A DNA stretch of 64,000 bases from Eopsaltria australis (GCA_034509425.1 JAVTVJ010000012.1:11753001-11817000); one strand, 5' to 3'; positions 47,023-61,856 are shown, numbered from the stretch's first letter. The notes: generated by a model from the letters alone, not told the origin. Program-made: numbers and translations.

Positions 47023-49773
47023 TAGAGCAGAGGGAATTATTCTTCTACCACTCATTAACAATAGTCACAATTACCTCTGGTACTTTCTCTGTACACTGAG
47101 GGACTTTTATGCTCTGTATCCTCTGAGTGGTTATTGTTCTGGGAGAGACTGGGACCTGAACATCTGCAGCTCCCCTACAGCCTGTTAAGTCAGGTTCCTC
47201 TGCATGATGTGCAATGGTCACCTAACTGAAACAGAACAGATATTCCTCAGTCTAGCAGGGAGAACAATAAATCTTTCCTCCAGCAGACAATATGACTGTG
47301 CTTCCCACTCTAGGTGAGTGATCCTATTCTCTCTACAGTGTAAACTGCAAATGGTTGGAGAGCACTGAGAACTTCCTTAATCAGTGATGATCTTTATAAT
47401 TTATGCTGTTTAAAATAAGTTTTCCAGCTTTCCCGGGTGATTCAACAATGATGTGGTCAGCAGGCTGGCATGACATCAGATTGGTGCCATGAACATCAGT
47501 CTGTTCCAGATTCCCCCTAAAGGTCAAAGGAATGAGGCGTGAATAGATAAACAGGCTCATCAATAATAATATCTTTTATTTTCCAGACTGATGAGCCGTA
47601 AGTTAGATTGTTAGCACACTGTGATGTGTGGATGCTGGCAGGTTTTAATACCCATAAAGACAGCTGTATCTGCAACATGGGAAAGTTAAATTTTAGTGTA
47701 AATATTTGAAGGATGAATAGTGAAATGACAGATTCCATAGTGCTTCCACCATAATGAGCACTGAATGCCCTAACCACACTAGCACAAACTGGGTTTGGGT
47801 CCCAACTGATTTCTTTCACTGCTGAAGAAAAGTAGAGCCCAGTTCTGGTTCTCTGCAGAAATCTGGGGGGAGTACATGCACATGTGCATGTGTATGTGCA
47901 GTGCTACAATAATGAGTGGTCTGCACAGCTTTGGGGATATGTGCTTGCTTGACTGTTCAGGTCTATGCAAACACATCAGCATCCCTCTGCCACTGCCCTT
48001 GACTTCATCAGTGACTGCATCATTTGCATTTTAATGCAGAAGTTCTCAGTAGAGTTTGCCTAAGCAGCACGTTTTTGAAAATGAGTTCAATTACTCTCTC
48101 TTCTTGGTAATTCCAGTCTCAGAGAGAACCATAAAGTAAGATTTCTGGCTGAACATCAGGAAACACACAAGTTCTTTTTTTCTAGTTGTGTAAAGCTCAG
48201 TGTTTTCAACTTTTCTGTTTGCAAGGCTCTGTGTTGTGTGAATAACCACAAAGCTATCCAAACACAAAGGACTCATTGCTCTGTAGTAATATAATTTGTT
48301 TTCTAAAACAACCAGAAAGCATCACACCTTTTCCCAGGAGGTAACTCAAACTTCTTTTCCTGTAGTGTTTCATTATTAACAAGATTCCTTCTGTAAACCA
48401 CAGAAATTAAACTATTTGTATTGTTTGCAAATTTCTCAGCTCATATTTTGCTAAAATAAACAAGTATATTTATAAATCTCCAACAAAAAGCCTCTTAAAG
48501 CCACTTTTACAATCTATATATTTCTGTCACTTGAGACCCAAAATTCTTTTCTCATTGCCTATGTCTACATTTTCACTTCAAAGGCTGCTGTTTTGCATTC
48601 AGCTCCAGCATGCTCAGCTATTGTTTCCCCTATCACTCTGCTATCAGGGGTTCTGCAGGCTGACAGTTATTACCGTGGGCCAAGACAAAATGAAGTCAGC
48701 ACAGTTCCATGTGCTTTTTCTGCGACTGGCATGCGCGATATCATCCTAATCAGTTATCATTCAGAGGTCTTCTCACCTCGTTTCCGGGCTTGATTTAAGA
48801 TACATTTTGAAAGCACAAAAATCAATGTGTGTGACATTCTGTTCTTTATCTATTCCAGTACCGAATTAATTTCAAAAGTTTCATATTGCTGAGGCTACCT
48901 GTGATTCATTGAATTAATGTTCTGCTCCTGGCAAATGACCTGTGTCCTAAGAAAGGATGTAAAATGAGAGAAAGCTAGACTTGAAAATGTCTTTCTTTTT
49001 TAAGTGATACTGGAAAGATAAAATTTATGTATGAAATGTGAGGAAAATTGATTGCTAATATGTAACAGTACTTTGTTATTCATAAGCATTTCTTGTTTTT
49101 ATTTCATCTCCTTAGACAATGTCTCTAGATTTTTTTTTCATCTTTCTTTATCTCCTTTTTTTTTCCTTAGGTGATTTTTTTTTCACTGTCATGATATTGC
49201 AGTGTTCTGGCAGGCCAATATATATGCTTTTTAATTGAAATACAGTATTAAATTTAAATAAAAATTGAAATCTCTTTTAAACTGGTGAATATTTCTGAAA
49301 TGGAGCATTGAGAATTTACAATGTTGACATAGAAACTTCAGATATTGGAATTTTTCCCCATTTTTTTGACAATAATTATTTCCCCAAGTACCCTTTCGTT
49401 TAGAAGGCTTAAGATTGAGTGTTACAGAACCTAATTTTTCTAAGTTTTTAATCAGCAAAATTTTGGCTTCAACTTTTACTTCTGCAAGTAAAGAAATTAA
49501 TAATAAAGCCTTTTATAGTAAAAAAAGAGAGATGATTAATAAACTACTCTGTACTATCAGGTTTTATTCTAATGTCACTTAATAAAGGCACATGTCAACA
49601 GGAAGTTTCTCCTTCTGGAAAAAATAGCAAAGAAGAACTATACAACCTCTCTGACCATGTGGAAAAAAAAAATAACAGATCTTCTTATGAACTGGTTTTC
49701 ATCTGTAGAAAATTGAATACCTTAATGAAGGAAAAAGATATGTTCCTCAAACCAAGAAAAGCTGGAAAGTAAA

Positions 49774-49793
49774 GGGTGGGTGGGGGGGAGGGG
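49774..49793 (+). other. G-quadruplex motif
   Basis: Four G-runs (3, 3, 7 and 4 G) separated by single bases, in otherwise AT-rich DNA. Single-base loops favour a very stable parallel quadruplex. Folding is inference. Confidence 0.75.
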
Positions 49794-50040
49794 TTACCAT
49801 GTTATTTATTTGACAGCTCATTTGGTCTGGCTTCCAGCCCAAAAGGTTAAAGCCAATGGTGGTCCATAAGGGGAGTTCTCTGTTGCAATGTACTAGGAAT
49901 TTCAGGGCCTAATTTTCTCTCCTTATCACAGATCAGATCATCATGGAAAACTCTACCACCCCAAACATAACCTAAGAGAAGATTGATCAAAACTTTACAG
50001 TACATATTCCTAGGCTATGTAGGTTGGAAGACAGACAAGA

Positions 50041-50390
50041 CAGCCTCCTCTTCCTCCTGACTGCTGCCAGGGCCCTGGGGGTACCCAGGGGGGGCTGCCC
50101 TGGCCAGTGACTCAGGGCTCCCCACACCTCTGCCCCTTCCCCAGGGCTCCATTTCAGCTTCAGCTGCTGATGTTTGGGAATGTCTCAAGGGAGAGCTGGG
50201 CCTCAGCTGGATCCTGGACTCAGTTTGGGTGAGACTACATCAGCTGGGAAATACAGGGAAGGGGAATGGCCAAACCTGCCTGACCTTGAACTGTGTCCTT
50301 CACCCTCAGGTGCAGAGATGGCTGCACCATGCAGGCTTCAGTCTCTTTCATTTATCTGTGTAACATTGGCCTGAGGACCCTCAGGGACTG
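50041..50390. other. Isolated GC-rich block of unknown origin
   Basis: About 350 bases of GC-rich sequence with a 7-bp hairpin CCCTGGG/CCCAGGG (50073-50090) and several CAGCTG/CAGCTGG words. A 66-codon plus frame (50174-50374) has no recognisable domain. The abrupt composition change suggests an inserted retroelement fragment, but no family was recognised. Confidence 0.4.
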
Positions 50391-53300
50391 TTTCTCTTGA
50401 ACTATTTCTTTTGGGCACTGTGAAGAGTAAATACTACTGAGTATGTGGCAGTCAGACAATTGTCATTAGGGCTCAATGACTTTCAAGACAACAGTGAGAA
50501 ACCTCACAGACCTCAAGTCTGAGGTCTCACTTCTGGGTCAGAGCATTAGCTAAATAAAAGAAATGGAATGCCTCTAGCTGTTCAGGATTCATCAGCACAT
50601 GCAGTTTTCCTGATTTCATTTTTGGCATAGCTGTCAATACGCTGTTCTGTAGTCCCTCATGCAGGTTCCAGGTTGCAGTTCTTGACTGTACTTAGGGTGG
50701 GAGCCAAAGGGCACCACAGATCATTGCTTTGCCATGGAATTTGTCTACCAGAAACACGCATGAAGAGCCACAGGTTCACTAAGGAAAAGAGAGACTAAAA
50801 GAAAGAAAACATTTATTTCTGATATTTCACAGCTACTCTTATCAAATGCCCTTCCAAATATGTAACAAAAGCAATCAACTTCTGCTGTGATGCTCCCTGA
50901 AAAACACTTCAGAAACCAATACAGTTTGCACATTTTAAAGCCAGGTGCAACTTTGTAGGAGCTTGTCTATTAAACACTCGAGTGCTTGTCACCATTCTAC
51001 AAAATTGCTCCTTTTCTAGTCATTGTAATATGGGACAGTTTGTATTTGAGAATGCAGCACTGCAGAGGCAAAGGCTGCATGTACTTTACTCATACTTATC
51101 AACATGATTTATAGTTGTACTATTATTGTTATTGTACTATTATTGTTCGTTTGTTGAGAATTAATCCCAAACTAGATGATGTTTGCTACAGTCCTAAACT
51201 TAAAGAAATCAATGTGATATGACAGTATTTGCTTGCCTAAAAACTTTAGAGAAGTTTTGCTGTTTGTCCCAAGATATGACTGCTATATTTGGGTGAAAGA
51301 GGGCATAGAGAGAATGTCTGTATGACAGATTTTTAAATTCACCTTTCCAGCCATGCAAATAAGAAATCAGTACTCGTGTAAATTACGTTTTCATATACTT
51401 ACTATATATTCAGTGCCTGCTATCCTAAAAACCCCTTTAAAGCACGTATTTTCATCCTATTTTCTTTGTTCAATAAAGAATTCGAAGTTGAGATTTGCTG
51501 CATTGTGATCTATGCTTCACGTCAAATTATTTAAGCCAGGCCTCAGTTCCTTTCTTGGCTTTCAGTAAGAAATGTAGAATATGTTTACTCACAGACACAG
51601 TCATACTGAGTTCATAAAACACTTTCCAAATGCCCTTCCATGGCCATATGTAGTAATTTAGTTATTTGTCCTCTCAGCCTTATTAAGATAAGAACTGATG
51701 GGGCATGCTAAGCTGAGGACTTTCACAATGCCTGTTGTTCTTGTTTAAGTCTAGTCTTAACTTTTTTATGATCTTTAGCAGAAGAAACTGCATTTGATTC
51801 TTTAAACCTCTGAACTGTTTAACTACTCCTTTTCTGACCTAGTAAATTGAAATCTGTGCACCTTACTTAGCACAGATGTTAATTGGTCATGGCATTTTTA
51901 CAAGGGGTCTCTGGAAAATATGTTTTAGGAAGATTTTTCAAAGATAGGAATTAGATAATACTATAGTGAAATCTACAGTTGGAGGCAGTAAACAATAGAT
52001 TTAAAATGCAGCTAAGTATGTATGACTGAACCATATTCTCTTTTTGTCTTACAGCAAATACAGAAATAAAGGTAAATACAGTAATTCAGGTTACTCAGGT
52101 GAGCTGATTAAAATGAGTGTATTCTCCTTCAGTCTCACAACACAGTCACTGGCAGCATAAAGAGAATTAAGGAGTGCCAACCCTTTCTGTCATTGTGTAA
52201 ATCACTTTGAGGGAATTAATTTCCTTGAACTTCACACAAACTACCTAGCTCTTAAAAGGCTAAAGTAGTCATTCAAGCACCTTTAGCAGGGGATAAAAAT
52301 GACCATGTTCAAAGACAATTACCCATTTTCAAAGCCAGGTATGCAATGCTGTAGTTTTGCAATCAGTTTAAGCCAGATTAAGCTGTCAGGGTTCTAGTTC
52401 TCCCTTGTGTCAGCACAAGCATTTACCTTCCGGTTAAAACTAAACAGTTGATTTTTTGCTATGTGAGTTTTAAGCAAGATCAATTCTCTGGCCTGGTTCA
52501 CTGTGCAGCTACACAAAACTTTCCCAGGAGGGAGAGGATGGCAGGGAGGTGAAAGGGGGGCGACAGAAACGCTTCTCTTGGCATCAGTGCCAGATGCTGC
52601 TGCTGCGAATTGATTGTGAAGTTACAGCATTAGAGGCAAAAGGTTGCTGTCTCTATTGATTACAGATGGGACCTCACTGGCTGACCTGGGCTACAGGGCA
52701 GTAGAAAACACCCTAAAGATACATGTGTAGAGCAGGTGAAAAGACTAACTTTAAAATATTAAAATTTTCATGTAAAAATATATTTTTTAATGAAATGGAA
52801 AAGGATTTTCTTTTTTCTTTTCATCTTAGAGCACTTCCAAACATGCTGTGTGCATAAAATTAAAGAAGGTAGTTTTTTACAGAACAAAACAAATTCATTT
52901 TCAGAATACTAACTGGGCACATATTGTACTTATATTTTAATTTAACTACGCACAGGGGAACTAAATACACAGTCTAAGTCAAATAGAAATATGGGAGAAC
53001 TAGACCCACAATATATCTTGACTACAGTTTCTATCAAAGGCTGAAGTCCTTTGGGATTCATATGGATTGATAAAAAAATTAAAAAGGAAAAAAGCAATAA
53101 ACTGTAATGGAATCCATGTTTCTCTTCTGTTGCCAGAAGGGATTATAATATTCTTAGTATTACATATCTCTCAGAATGAAAAGTGGGTACAAAATAAAAG
53201 GGGGGAAGAGGCAGCATGAGGGAGGGGGAGGAAAACAAGCTTACGTTTGTTTTTATATCTTACAGTGTTAATGATTTGAAGGGGATCATTTCACATGACA

Positions 53301-54099
53301 AATAGGTCTTTCATCTTTTAGCCCACCAAAAAGTGAAAAAGCTCAGACTAGTGGCACAATATTTTTAGAAGAGAGTAACGGAGTAAAAGCTTCCACATAG
53401 TTTGGAAATGGCATTTAGGTGCATTTTCCAGAGACAGAGGATGGTGTTTGTGAGACTGACTTGCTTCTCTGCCCTCTAAAGACTTAGCAGTAAATTTCCT
53501 CTGCCCATGACAAATAGCCTACTCTTAAGTGCAGTAGACCTGATCCAAATCCAGGGACAGAATTTCTCCACCATTTAAGGGACTGATGACTAAGTTCTGC
53601 AGGAGCCTTTGGCTTCAGCAGTCTTTTGTGTTGCTGGATTTTAGTATTATTTGTAATATAGCTACAATTTAAGGACTAAATCTGTTATGAGAAACTCCTG
53701 TCCCATGCATGGAATTGGAGTTTCCATGGAACCTTTTCTTCAATATACCAGATCTCTAGTGAAATTCAAAGTTTGCTACACATGTAAAACTCAAAGCTTT
53801 CTGAGCTCGTATCTTAAATTAAATTTATCTGGAAGGTATAGATAAAGGCAAGAAGTTAGCTGAGCTAGCAGAAAGGTACTGAAAGATGCAGCAGGAGAGA
53901 CAGCACTCTGTTCTTTTTCAGATTAAAACTTAAGTTTTAGATTATCCTAAATCATGAGCTTCAGGTGGCGGTGAGATATGAGGTTGGTTGAACTAGCTTG
54001 GGTAAGATCTGAATTAGTTTGTCTTTTTAGTCCATTTGCCCTGTGCTGTAGTCGATCCTCTTCTGGTTGTAGGTGCCAACATTCTTCATGACCTGTGGT
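50391..54099. other. AT-rich noncoding DNA
   Basis: Nothing recognised beyond short simple tracts such as ATT-rich sequence near 51118-51150. Confidence 0.6.
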
Positions 54100-54425
54100 T
54101 CTCCCCCTCTCCTCTGCTCTGGTGAGGCCCCACCTGGAGAGCACCATCGGCTCTGGGGTCCCAGCACAGAAGGGACCTGGACCTGTTGGAGTGAATCTAG
54201 AGGGGGCCAACAAGATGATCAGAGGGATGGAGCACCTCTCCTATGAGGACAAGCTGAGAAAACTGGCATTGTTCAAGCTGGGAAAGAGAAGGCTTTGGGA
54301 TGATCTAATTGTGGCCTTCCAGTGCCTGAAGGGGACTTGCAGGAAAGATGGGGTAAGACTATCTACAAGAGAATGTAGTGACAGGACAAGGGGGAATGAG
54401 TTCAACTTGAAGGACAGTATGACTG
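54100..54425 (+). mobile_element. CR1 LINE fragment, ORF2 3' region
   Basis: Sense CR1 blocks are clear: CTGGTGAGGCCCCACCTGGA, GAAGGGACCTGGACCTGTTG, AAGATGATCAGAGGGATGGA, CACCTCTCCTATGAGGACAA, TGTGGCCTTCCAGTGCCTGA and TGTAGTGACAGGACAAGG. A 125-codon plus-strand frame (54095-54472) keeps the ORF2 C-terminal pattern: MIRGMEHLSYEDKLRKLALF, then DDLIVAFQCLKG and SDRTRGNEFNL. The element is cut at both ends and lacks its 3' UTR. The frame is long by chance survival and is not a host gene. Confidence 0.9.
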
Positions 54426-57400
54426 AAAAGATCACTTCTGCTGCTTTTTGCATCCCTCACCCCCTGCCCTGAACAATTTTCATTAGATAGGAGAGATACT
54501 ACAACTGTTTTTTATTGCAATTTTACATTATGCTCTCAACATAAATACCGAAATATAGAGCATATCAAGTAACAATGGAAATTCGTATTTGTTGAGCTGT
54601 GATTATACAAATGAGAAATGGTGGAGAAATGCTGAAATACTCCCTTTTAAAAAGTAGCTGGAGCAATGACTGAAAAAAGGGGACTGTGCACATCTGAAGT
54701 GTGGTGCTGTGATTAATTATCTTACTCACAAGAGGAAGAAAACAACTATTATTATGGTAAGATAAGTTATTCAGTGGGAAATTATATCAACAGAAGCTTC
54801 AGGGAAATAAACGAAAGCTTTTGTGTGGTCTTTGGCATGAAAACAAAACAAAATCTGGATCAACTTATAGTTGATATAAACAATAAAATCTGAGGTTTTT
54901 ATTACATCATTTATGGAATTTTAATTAGTACAGAGATTCATGAAGCTGTCAGACTACAGAGACTGAAGCAGAAAATTAGGACTATGGAACTGCAATGTGT
55001 ATAACTCTGTTTTATGTCATCTATTTTGAATACTATGTCTTTCCTTCATATGTCAAAATAATACTATAAAATTAATGTTTCATTGCTTCTATTGATAATC
55101 TTTCTTTTCACAGTGGTGCTTTGGTTTCCTAAATGCTAATTTAGAATGCAATATGTCCAACACATAAAAGAAAAATATATTTTAAAAATATTGAATTATC
55201 TAGTGTTATCTTATATTTTTTCATTATTATTGTAAACTGATATTATGCCATTTGTTTTACCCTAGAGAAACCTTTTGCATTTTCAAGGATTTTCAGTGTC
55301 TGGAAGACACTAAGGTAGCCTCTGTGACTTTAAAAAGCAGGTGGAAAATAACTCAGAAAGTCAGATCCAACTCTCATTTATGTTAATGTGAATTGAGCCT
55401 ACAATGAAATGATTAGGAAGGGAAAAAATAAAACCTCAAGGAATAAAATCAAATGCCAACATAAGTTCAAGTAACTAATGAGATCAAATACTTATTTCTT
55501 TTTTTCTTATTTTCTTTCTAAACTGAGGATGTTCAGTCTGTGTAGTATCTCAGCCCCTCAAACAGAAACAGAGCTTGACATTAAAATGTATTTTTCCTGA
55601 AGAGCAGTGCTATCTCCTTTTCAAAGGCAGGAAACTACACAGTATTGTGTCTTCTCAAGTTGAAAAGTAAATTTGAGGTTGAGGATGTGCCTGAATAGAA
55701 ACCAAGGTCTTCTGATCTAATCCTTAGTAAAGTGTAATCTTGACAGAAAAGGTGGCCTCTCCCCCCATCAGTCAAGCTGGCAGCAGGGTATCTATCCTTA
55801 CTTAGGTGTCTTTGGGAAATGCACACTTATTCTTGAGAAGATACTGAATTACACCAGTCTGATTGGGATTAAGCCAGAAATACGGTTTATTTCTTGTCTG
55901 TTAATTACAGTTATTCTGCTCCTTTTTATGTGAGAAAAACCTAATGTACCCTATTTGCTCTCTAGATAATTCTCCAATGCCAACTCAATGGTTGTGGGAA
56001 ATAACAGACAAATTAATTTTCTTTTCTGTCTTGTAAATCTATGAACCTAGGAAAAAATTTACAGTTTTATAATGGCATATGCAGTCTCTTAAGTAAAAGA
56101 AGATGGGGATGCAGTTTGAATCAAAATTAGTTAACTAGCTTGAAGTAGTTAAATAGCATGATGAAGTTAAACAGCCTGAATATTTGTCTCGCGTAAGAAC
56201 ATTAAGGAAAATATTAAGTGATAAAAGGTGAAAAAAAAAAAAAAGAAACAAGTATAAATAAAAAAGAGTGTAGGGATTTCCTAAAAGAAAATTCAAAGGC
56301 AGAAATATAAAACACACAATGAGGGGAAAAGAGACAAAAGGCTTGAACCATATGACATAGCACCCTGAAATTAGAGCCACATGCAACAAATGGATGGAAC
56401 AAATGTGAGTTAAGGAAACACTGTTGAGTAAGATTTTGGATATATGTGAAACTACGTCTTACAGCTAAAAAAAAAAAAAGGACAGAGTGAAACAGAAGTA
56501 CAAGAAAGGGTAAAAATAGAACTTAGAGGTCAAAAGTTCTGCTTTTGGTTGGTTAGTTTCATCACATGGTGTTAGATTACAATGGAATAGAACAGCACAC
56601 ATCGCTATGATATGAACAGTTTATCAGCATAAAAGAGGAAAATGCTCAACGGCACACAGCTTGAGTGTAGACATACACAAAGCCAAAATGCAGCAAGAAC
56701 AGAATTATGGACAGGAAAAATAATTTAGGTATCTTCAGTATCTGTTTCATTTATGCCAATTATATAGGTATAATCTATGGAGTAGAGGGCTTCTATTAGA
56801 AGTTAGATGACACGTGGCTTTTTGCAAAGTGCATGCTTTAATCTATTTCTATCCAGTAGGCAGGACAGCTGAAGCATCATTTGAGCTATGTAAGTGACTA
56901 AAATATGGGTGGAGGTGGCATTTGGTGAAAAAGAACTAAAATAAACAACTTTAATAATTACAAACAAACATAGAAGAAAGGACCTGGAGTGAATAAGCAA
57001 AAACCTGAAACTGCAAATTACAAAAACTGTAGAACTCACCAGAGTTTTCTCAGTGATTCCAGATGTCATCCAAAATTAACTCAGAAAAATCCCCTGTTCT
57101 ATAAAAGACAAACTTAAAGAGAAAAAGCTTTTTAGGCATCTGAGCTAAATGAAACTAATGGAAAGTGCCATGGTAAAATAGGAATGGAAAAGTACAAGAC
57201 TGAATACAAATTAAACACAGATATGATAACCCATATACAGAACAAATAACAACGAGTCCTTCTCAGTTCTTTCGAAGACAGCTCATGAAGGTACAGAAAG
57301 TTGAAAAAAATGAGAGTGCTATTTTATGCACGTAGATGGCATTCACAATTCACAGGACAGAGAGCAGGAGATGCTAAAACAGGGAAAGAAGCACAGTGGG

Positions 57401-57880
57401 AATTCAGATAGACATCTTGAAATGAACCATGTCAGAAACAATAAAAATATTTCAGGTCTGGTTTGTTTTTCTTTCCCAACATGATGATAAAATGAAAAGC
57501 TTACATTTTCAGAGATTGGATAGAGGAACAAGGACTGTCAAGATGATAACGTCTCTTTAAAAATCTTTACTGAATCTTCCACTTTTGAGTATGCTCTGGT
57601 AATGTTTTACAGGTAGTATGTATATTATGTAAACTAATGCTTGAATCTGCCTGTTCAAAGGACACGAATGCCTTAGAAGACAAAACACCACTCCCATTTG
57701 TATAATTGCTTTAGCTCTGTCACAGATACTCAGTATCTGGTTTTGGTAACACTTGTGAAGTTGTCTGGGAGCTTTGACTCAGCTCTTTAGCAGGTTTACT
57801 CCAGGCAGCCAAGAAGTCAATGGACCACAGAGCAAACTGTCTTTTTCAGAGGCAAAAGGGAAACAGGCACTTGAAAATTG

Positions 57881-57910
57881 ACTAATGCACACACCACTAA
57901 TGCACACACC
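57881..57910. repeat. Perfect 15-bp tandem duplication
   Basis: ACTAATGCACACACC occurs exactly twice, back to back. Confidence 0.9.
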
Positions 57911-59833
57911 CCTAGAAAAATTCACAGTGTCACCATTCTATAATACCTGCACTGCTTGTCAATGTAGTAATGACGTATTAGTGTGTTAATGAGGACCAAA
58001 CACAGACAATAGGAGTCATCTGCATCATCAGAGTCCCTGCATAAACTCAACCCTGGCACTGACCTAGGACAACAGCAATAACCACCCAGATTTTAACCTA
58101 TCTCTGCACTGGACCCCAGCACACTTTTATTCTTTCTGTTCTACGTAGTAGGAAGTTGGTCCACACATACTGGCTGACAGGGAATAGGCTTTTTCTGGTT
58201 TACATAGAGGAAAAAAAAGACTTGATCTTAAAATTAGCTTAGTAACACATATTTTTATTCCATGCAGAAAGAACTTGTAGCACTGCAGCTAAGGTGTTCC
58301 TGGGCCTTATGTTCCAGCCAGAGCTGAAGGCACATTTACAGATAATACCATGTGAGTGACATTAAAAGCTTCCAGAGTGAAAGGATATAGTTGAGAAGAT
58401 CACAGTATTACTTCTTGTCAGCACATGCTGGAGACCCACATCATATTAGGTATCCTAATCAGGCTGAAGCAAATTTCATTGCAGTATGTTCCATATATTC
58501 TTGGTCTTTTACACTATTGTTAGTGCTATACACATTTCTTGATCAAGTGGTCATGACCAGTTGCAAATCCTCTCTTTTGTCTTGAAACCTATTTTTTTGG
58601 TCATGAATTTTCATAATTTAAAATCACTGAACAGATATTTTCATACTGGAAATAAAAACTTTAATTATTGATACCATGGGAGAGAGAATATTAAAGTATA
58701 ATTTTCAATACTTTACTATTTATTTTTGCAGCATTAAGCTAAAAGTGTGATCTAATATTTCACACATGCAATCTTTTTCTTTTAAGTGCAGTTTAAAGGC
58801 TGCCTTGAATTTTTAGAGTAAAATCTAATGCTTACAACCCCTGTCACATTCAACCAAAGAGAAAAAACATTGTGTAGGTTTTCTTCATCCAAAACCGCAA
58901 AGAATAGAGTCGATTAGAACATTTTGCTGGCAAAGCTGCCAGTGATGGCCAGGGTAGAACTGAATCCAGCTTGTTTTTGGGCAGGTGATGTGCATGCCTG
59001 AATGCTGGCAACAGAACACCTTTCAAGCTGAAGGTGAACTAAAGAGCTCAAAAATAGATGCAGTAGATATGAAACAAGAAGAAGCTGCTCTGGAATGCTA
59101 TGAGCATATGTTTCAGCATTATATGAGGCTCAATTATCTCTCCCCAATATTTTATGTTTAGAGCTCACCTACTTCTAAAAATGACTTGAAACTCAGGTGC
59201 TTATCTTAAACTACTTTGTGCTAGAATCTGTCAAGATTAATTTCTGTGCAGTACAGTTCACACAGCTGTATTTAACATTAACTTTCAAAAAGAGAGCTCA
59301 GACATAGATACGGATTAAAAAATAAACATGTTCCTAGCTCTAATAGAAACAGTGTGGGCCATACAGCAGTCAAACACACGGCTTGGGAAACAGGCAGGGC
59401 TGCTGAACACTTTAAAGCTAGGTAGCTGTTTCTGTATTTTTTTTCCTGATATTTACATCTCTGATTAGTGCATTACTTTACAAAGTACAGTTCTATGCAA
59501 TCTTCCAGAGCATTACTGTTTGGGGTGTTTACTGTAGGTATGGAAAGCTGAGTTTCTTCACCTTCCTTCTACAAAACCCCATCATGACCTAACAGGTGAC
59601 TAGAATTCATGATGAACATTTTGAGGACCATTTAAAAATTTATTAAAAATTGCAGGATCTAATTACTTGCAGAAAATACTCATGTTTGACAAGTGCACAG
59701 AAAGCAAGCAGAAATCCCTCTTAAAGCAGTTTTTTTTTAATCTAACTGTCCTCATTTTATGTAATTTCTCTATTCAGAAATGTGCTAGTATGTTTACACA
59801 TTATTCAATCCCCCTTGGATATTTTCAGCATAC

Positions 59834-59857
59834 ATAATCACAGTATTCTGTGATTAT
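59834..59857. repeat. Perfect 10-bp hairpin
   Basis: ATAATCACAG (59834-59843) pairs with CTGTGATTAT (59848-59857) across a 4-nt TATT loop. Confidence 0.85.
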
Positions 59858-61856
59858 TCTTTTAATCTTGGTATAGTTTGTACTGGAAATCTGACACTGG
59901 AATTTTCTGTATTAGTGCTTTATGGCATCTGAAGATTTTTGGTAGCTATTTATAGCTATTTGCAGTTACAATGATGTGAAGCTACATAAGGTACTGCATT
60001 AAACAGCTTAGACAATTGTTTCCACAGCTGAATCTCAATGACATTTCAAATCAGCAGTTTTGTATGCCTAATTGAAAACTTTTCTCCTGAACTTTCTTCT
60101 TGACAATAGATATTTATCCTTGCAGTTTCCTCTGAGAGAGGTGAATGCTACACTTACCCATTTAACAGACAAGGAAATGTAGCATAAAATCAAATCACTT
60201 GTCCAAGATCAGACAGACATTCTTTGACAAAAATATGAACTCTAAATCCCAGGATACCAGTGCAGTCAATGGACTACTCTTCAGCTTTTAGAGAACTACC
60301 CTTTCTGTCAAATATCATCTTTAAGCTTGTTGACTTTTGAAATTACTTGTCCCTTGAAAATGGCGAAGTTGTGTGAAATGCTTTACAATATTGGGAAAAT
60401 TGTATGTTATTCAATTTTCATCAAAGCTAAATGTAAGCCCTGAAATATGAAAATGACAGCATTTCCCTCTAGTGGCTTTCTCAATATTTCATAGTGTCAG
60501 GATGACAATTTTTTTTTCTTTAGCTTTTCTCTTTTGACTTATTCCTTCCATACAGTCTTTTTTTCTCTCACTGAGTAACTCAGATTTTAAATTTCTTCCA
60601 AATAAATCTTATTTCTTGAACACTTACTGTGCACAAAAAAGAAATTAAGAGTACATTTTGAGTAAATTCATTCCCATCCCACATACAGTTTTAAAAATAA
60701 AATACCCTCTCCACTCCAACTTGGTGAGGAGCAGGGTTCTAGCAACAGATCTTTCCATTACTCTTCTCATTCTTTGTGAGTTCATTCTAAATCACTATAC
60801 AAAGGAATTTAATCATCCTTAATGCATCCTAACATTCAGGAAAAAAAAATAATTGTAATCAACTAACAGAATCAGACTTTTTTAAGAACCTAAAGTTGTA
60901 AAACAAAGAAATTAAGAATTTATATCCATATGTTGGTAAATCCAGTCTTCAATTTTGCATTATGAAATAAGAAATATACTGATGAAAATGTAAAGTTTCT
61001 TTGCTTTATTTTCTGAAACATATATAACATAAAATGGAGAGCTATTTTTTACATTTTGGGATGCTGAAACATAAAATTCTAGAAAACTTCACAAAAAGTT
61101 GATAGTGCCAGTTTTTGCTGGATTTTTGGTTAGATTTGTGTGTGTGAGCTTTTTTTTTTAGTGTTACTTAAAATTTCCAAAATAATTCAACTGCTGCTCG
61201 ATCAAGATGAAGTTGGTAAGCATCAACAGTTAATGATAACAACAAAATTCTTCCCAGGAACTTCATCCACCTTTAATCATGTTAAATCCATAGATCTCTA
61301 ACTCATCCTAATAATATCCTCTAAATCCATAGCACTGCTTTCTGATGCACATCAGCCACCTACCAATGCTTTTTCCCTCCTATTTTTCAGTACAGAGAGG
61401 AGAGCTGGGCTTAACAATAACTTGACGCCTGAACAGGCTCTGCATACCAGTGTATTGTAATGTATTTCTCCTTCATGCTATTTGCTCTGTATAGAGTGTG
61501 CTGTTAGAGATAAAGAGCTTTAGCATGGCACTGAGCTTGGTTAGTTTTAGGGATCAGACAGGAATATCAGTAGCTTCAGAAGAATAAGATAAACAGTCAA
61601 ATGCTTTTCTAGAAGGCCTGTGAGCAATTATGGCTACTGTGTATAGTTTTTAATACCTTCTCTACAGAGACCACACATATATTTGGCACATTGCAGAGTA
61701 TGTAGGGGGAATGGAGTTCAGGCTTTTTAGAATATATGTAATTTCCTGCTTTGGCTTTTTAAACTTCTGAAGTTAAGCAAGGAATGAATCAATGGCATAA
61801 ACAAAGATAGGAAATCATTCCACAGGTATCAGCCATGTGAATCGTCTGGTAATGAC

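Larger units (their letters stand above)
36826..50040. other. Long AT-rich stretch without recognised genes or transposons
   Basis: About 13 kb with only simple repeats (poly(T) 40391-40410, a 9-bp tandem array 43044-43120, (CA)11 at 47001-47022) and a G-quadruplex motif at 49774-49793. No reading frame has a domain. A few segments, notably 41985-42215, look like candidate conserved noncoding DNA by their homeodomain and octamer-type motifs, but this cannot be tested here. Confidence 0.55.

Noticed and set aside
54095..54472. 125-codon plus-strand frame taken as a host gene
   Set aside because: The DNA and protein match the CR1 ORF2 C-terminal region.
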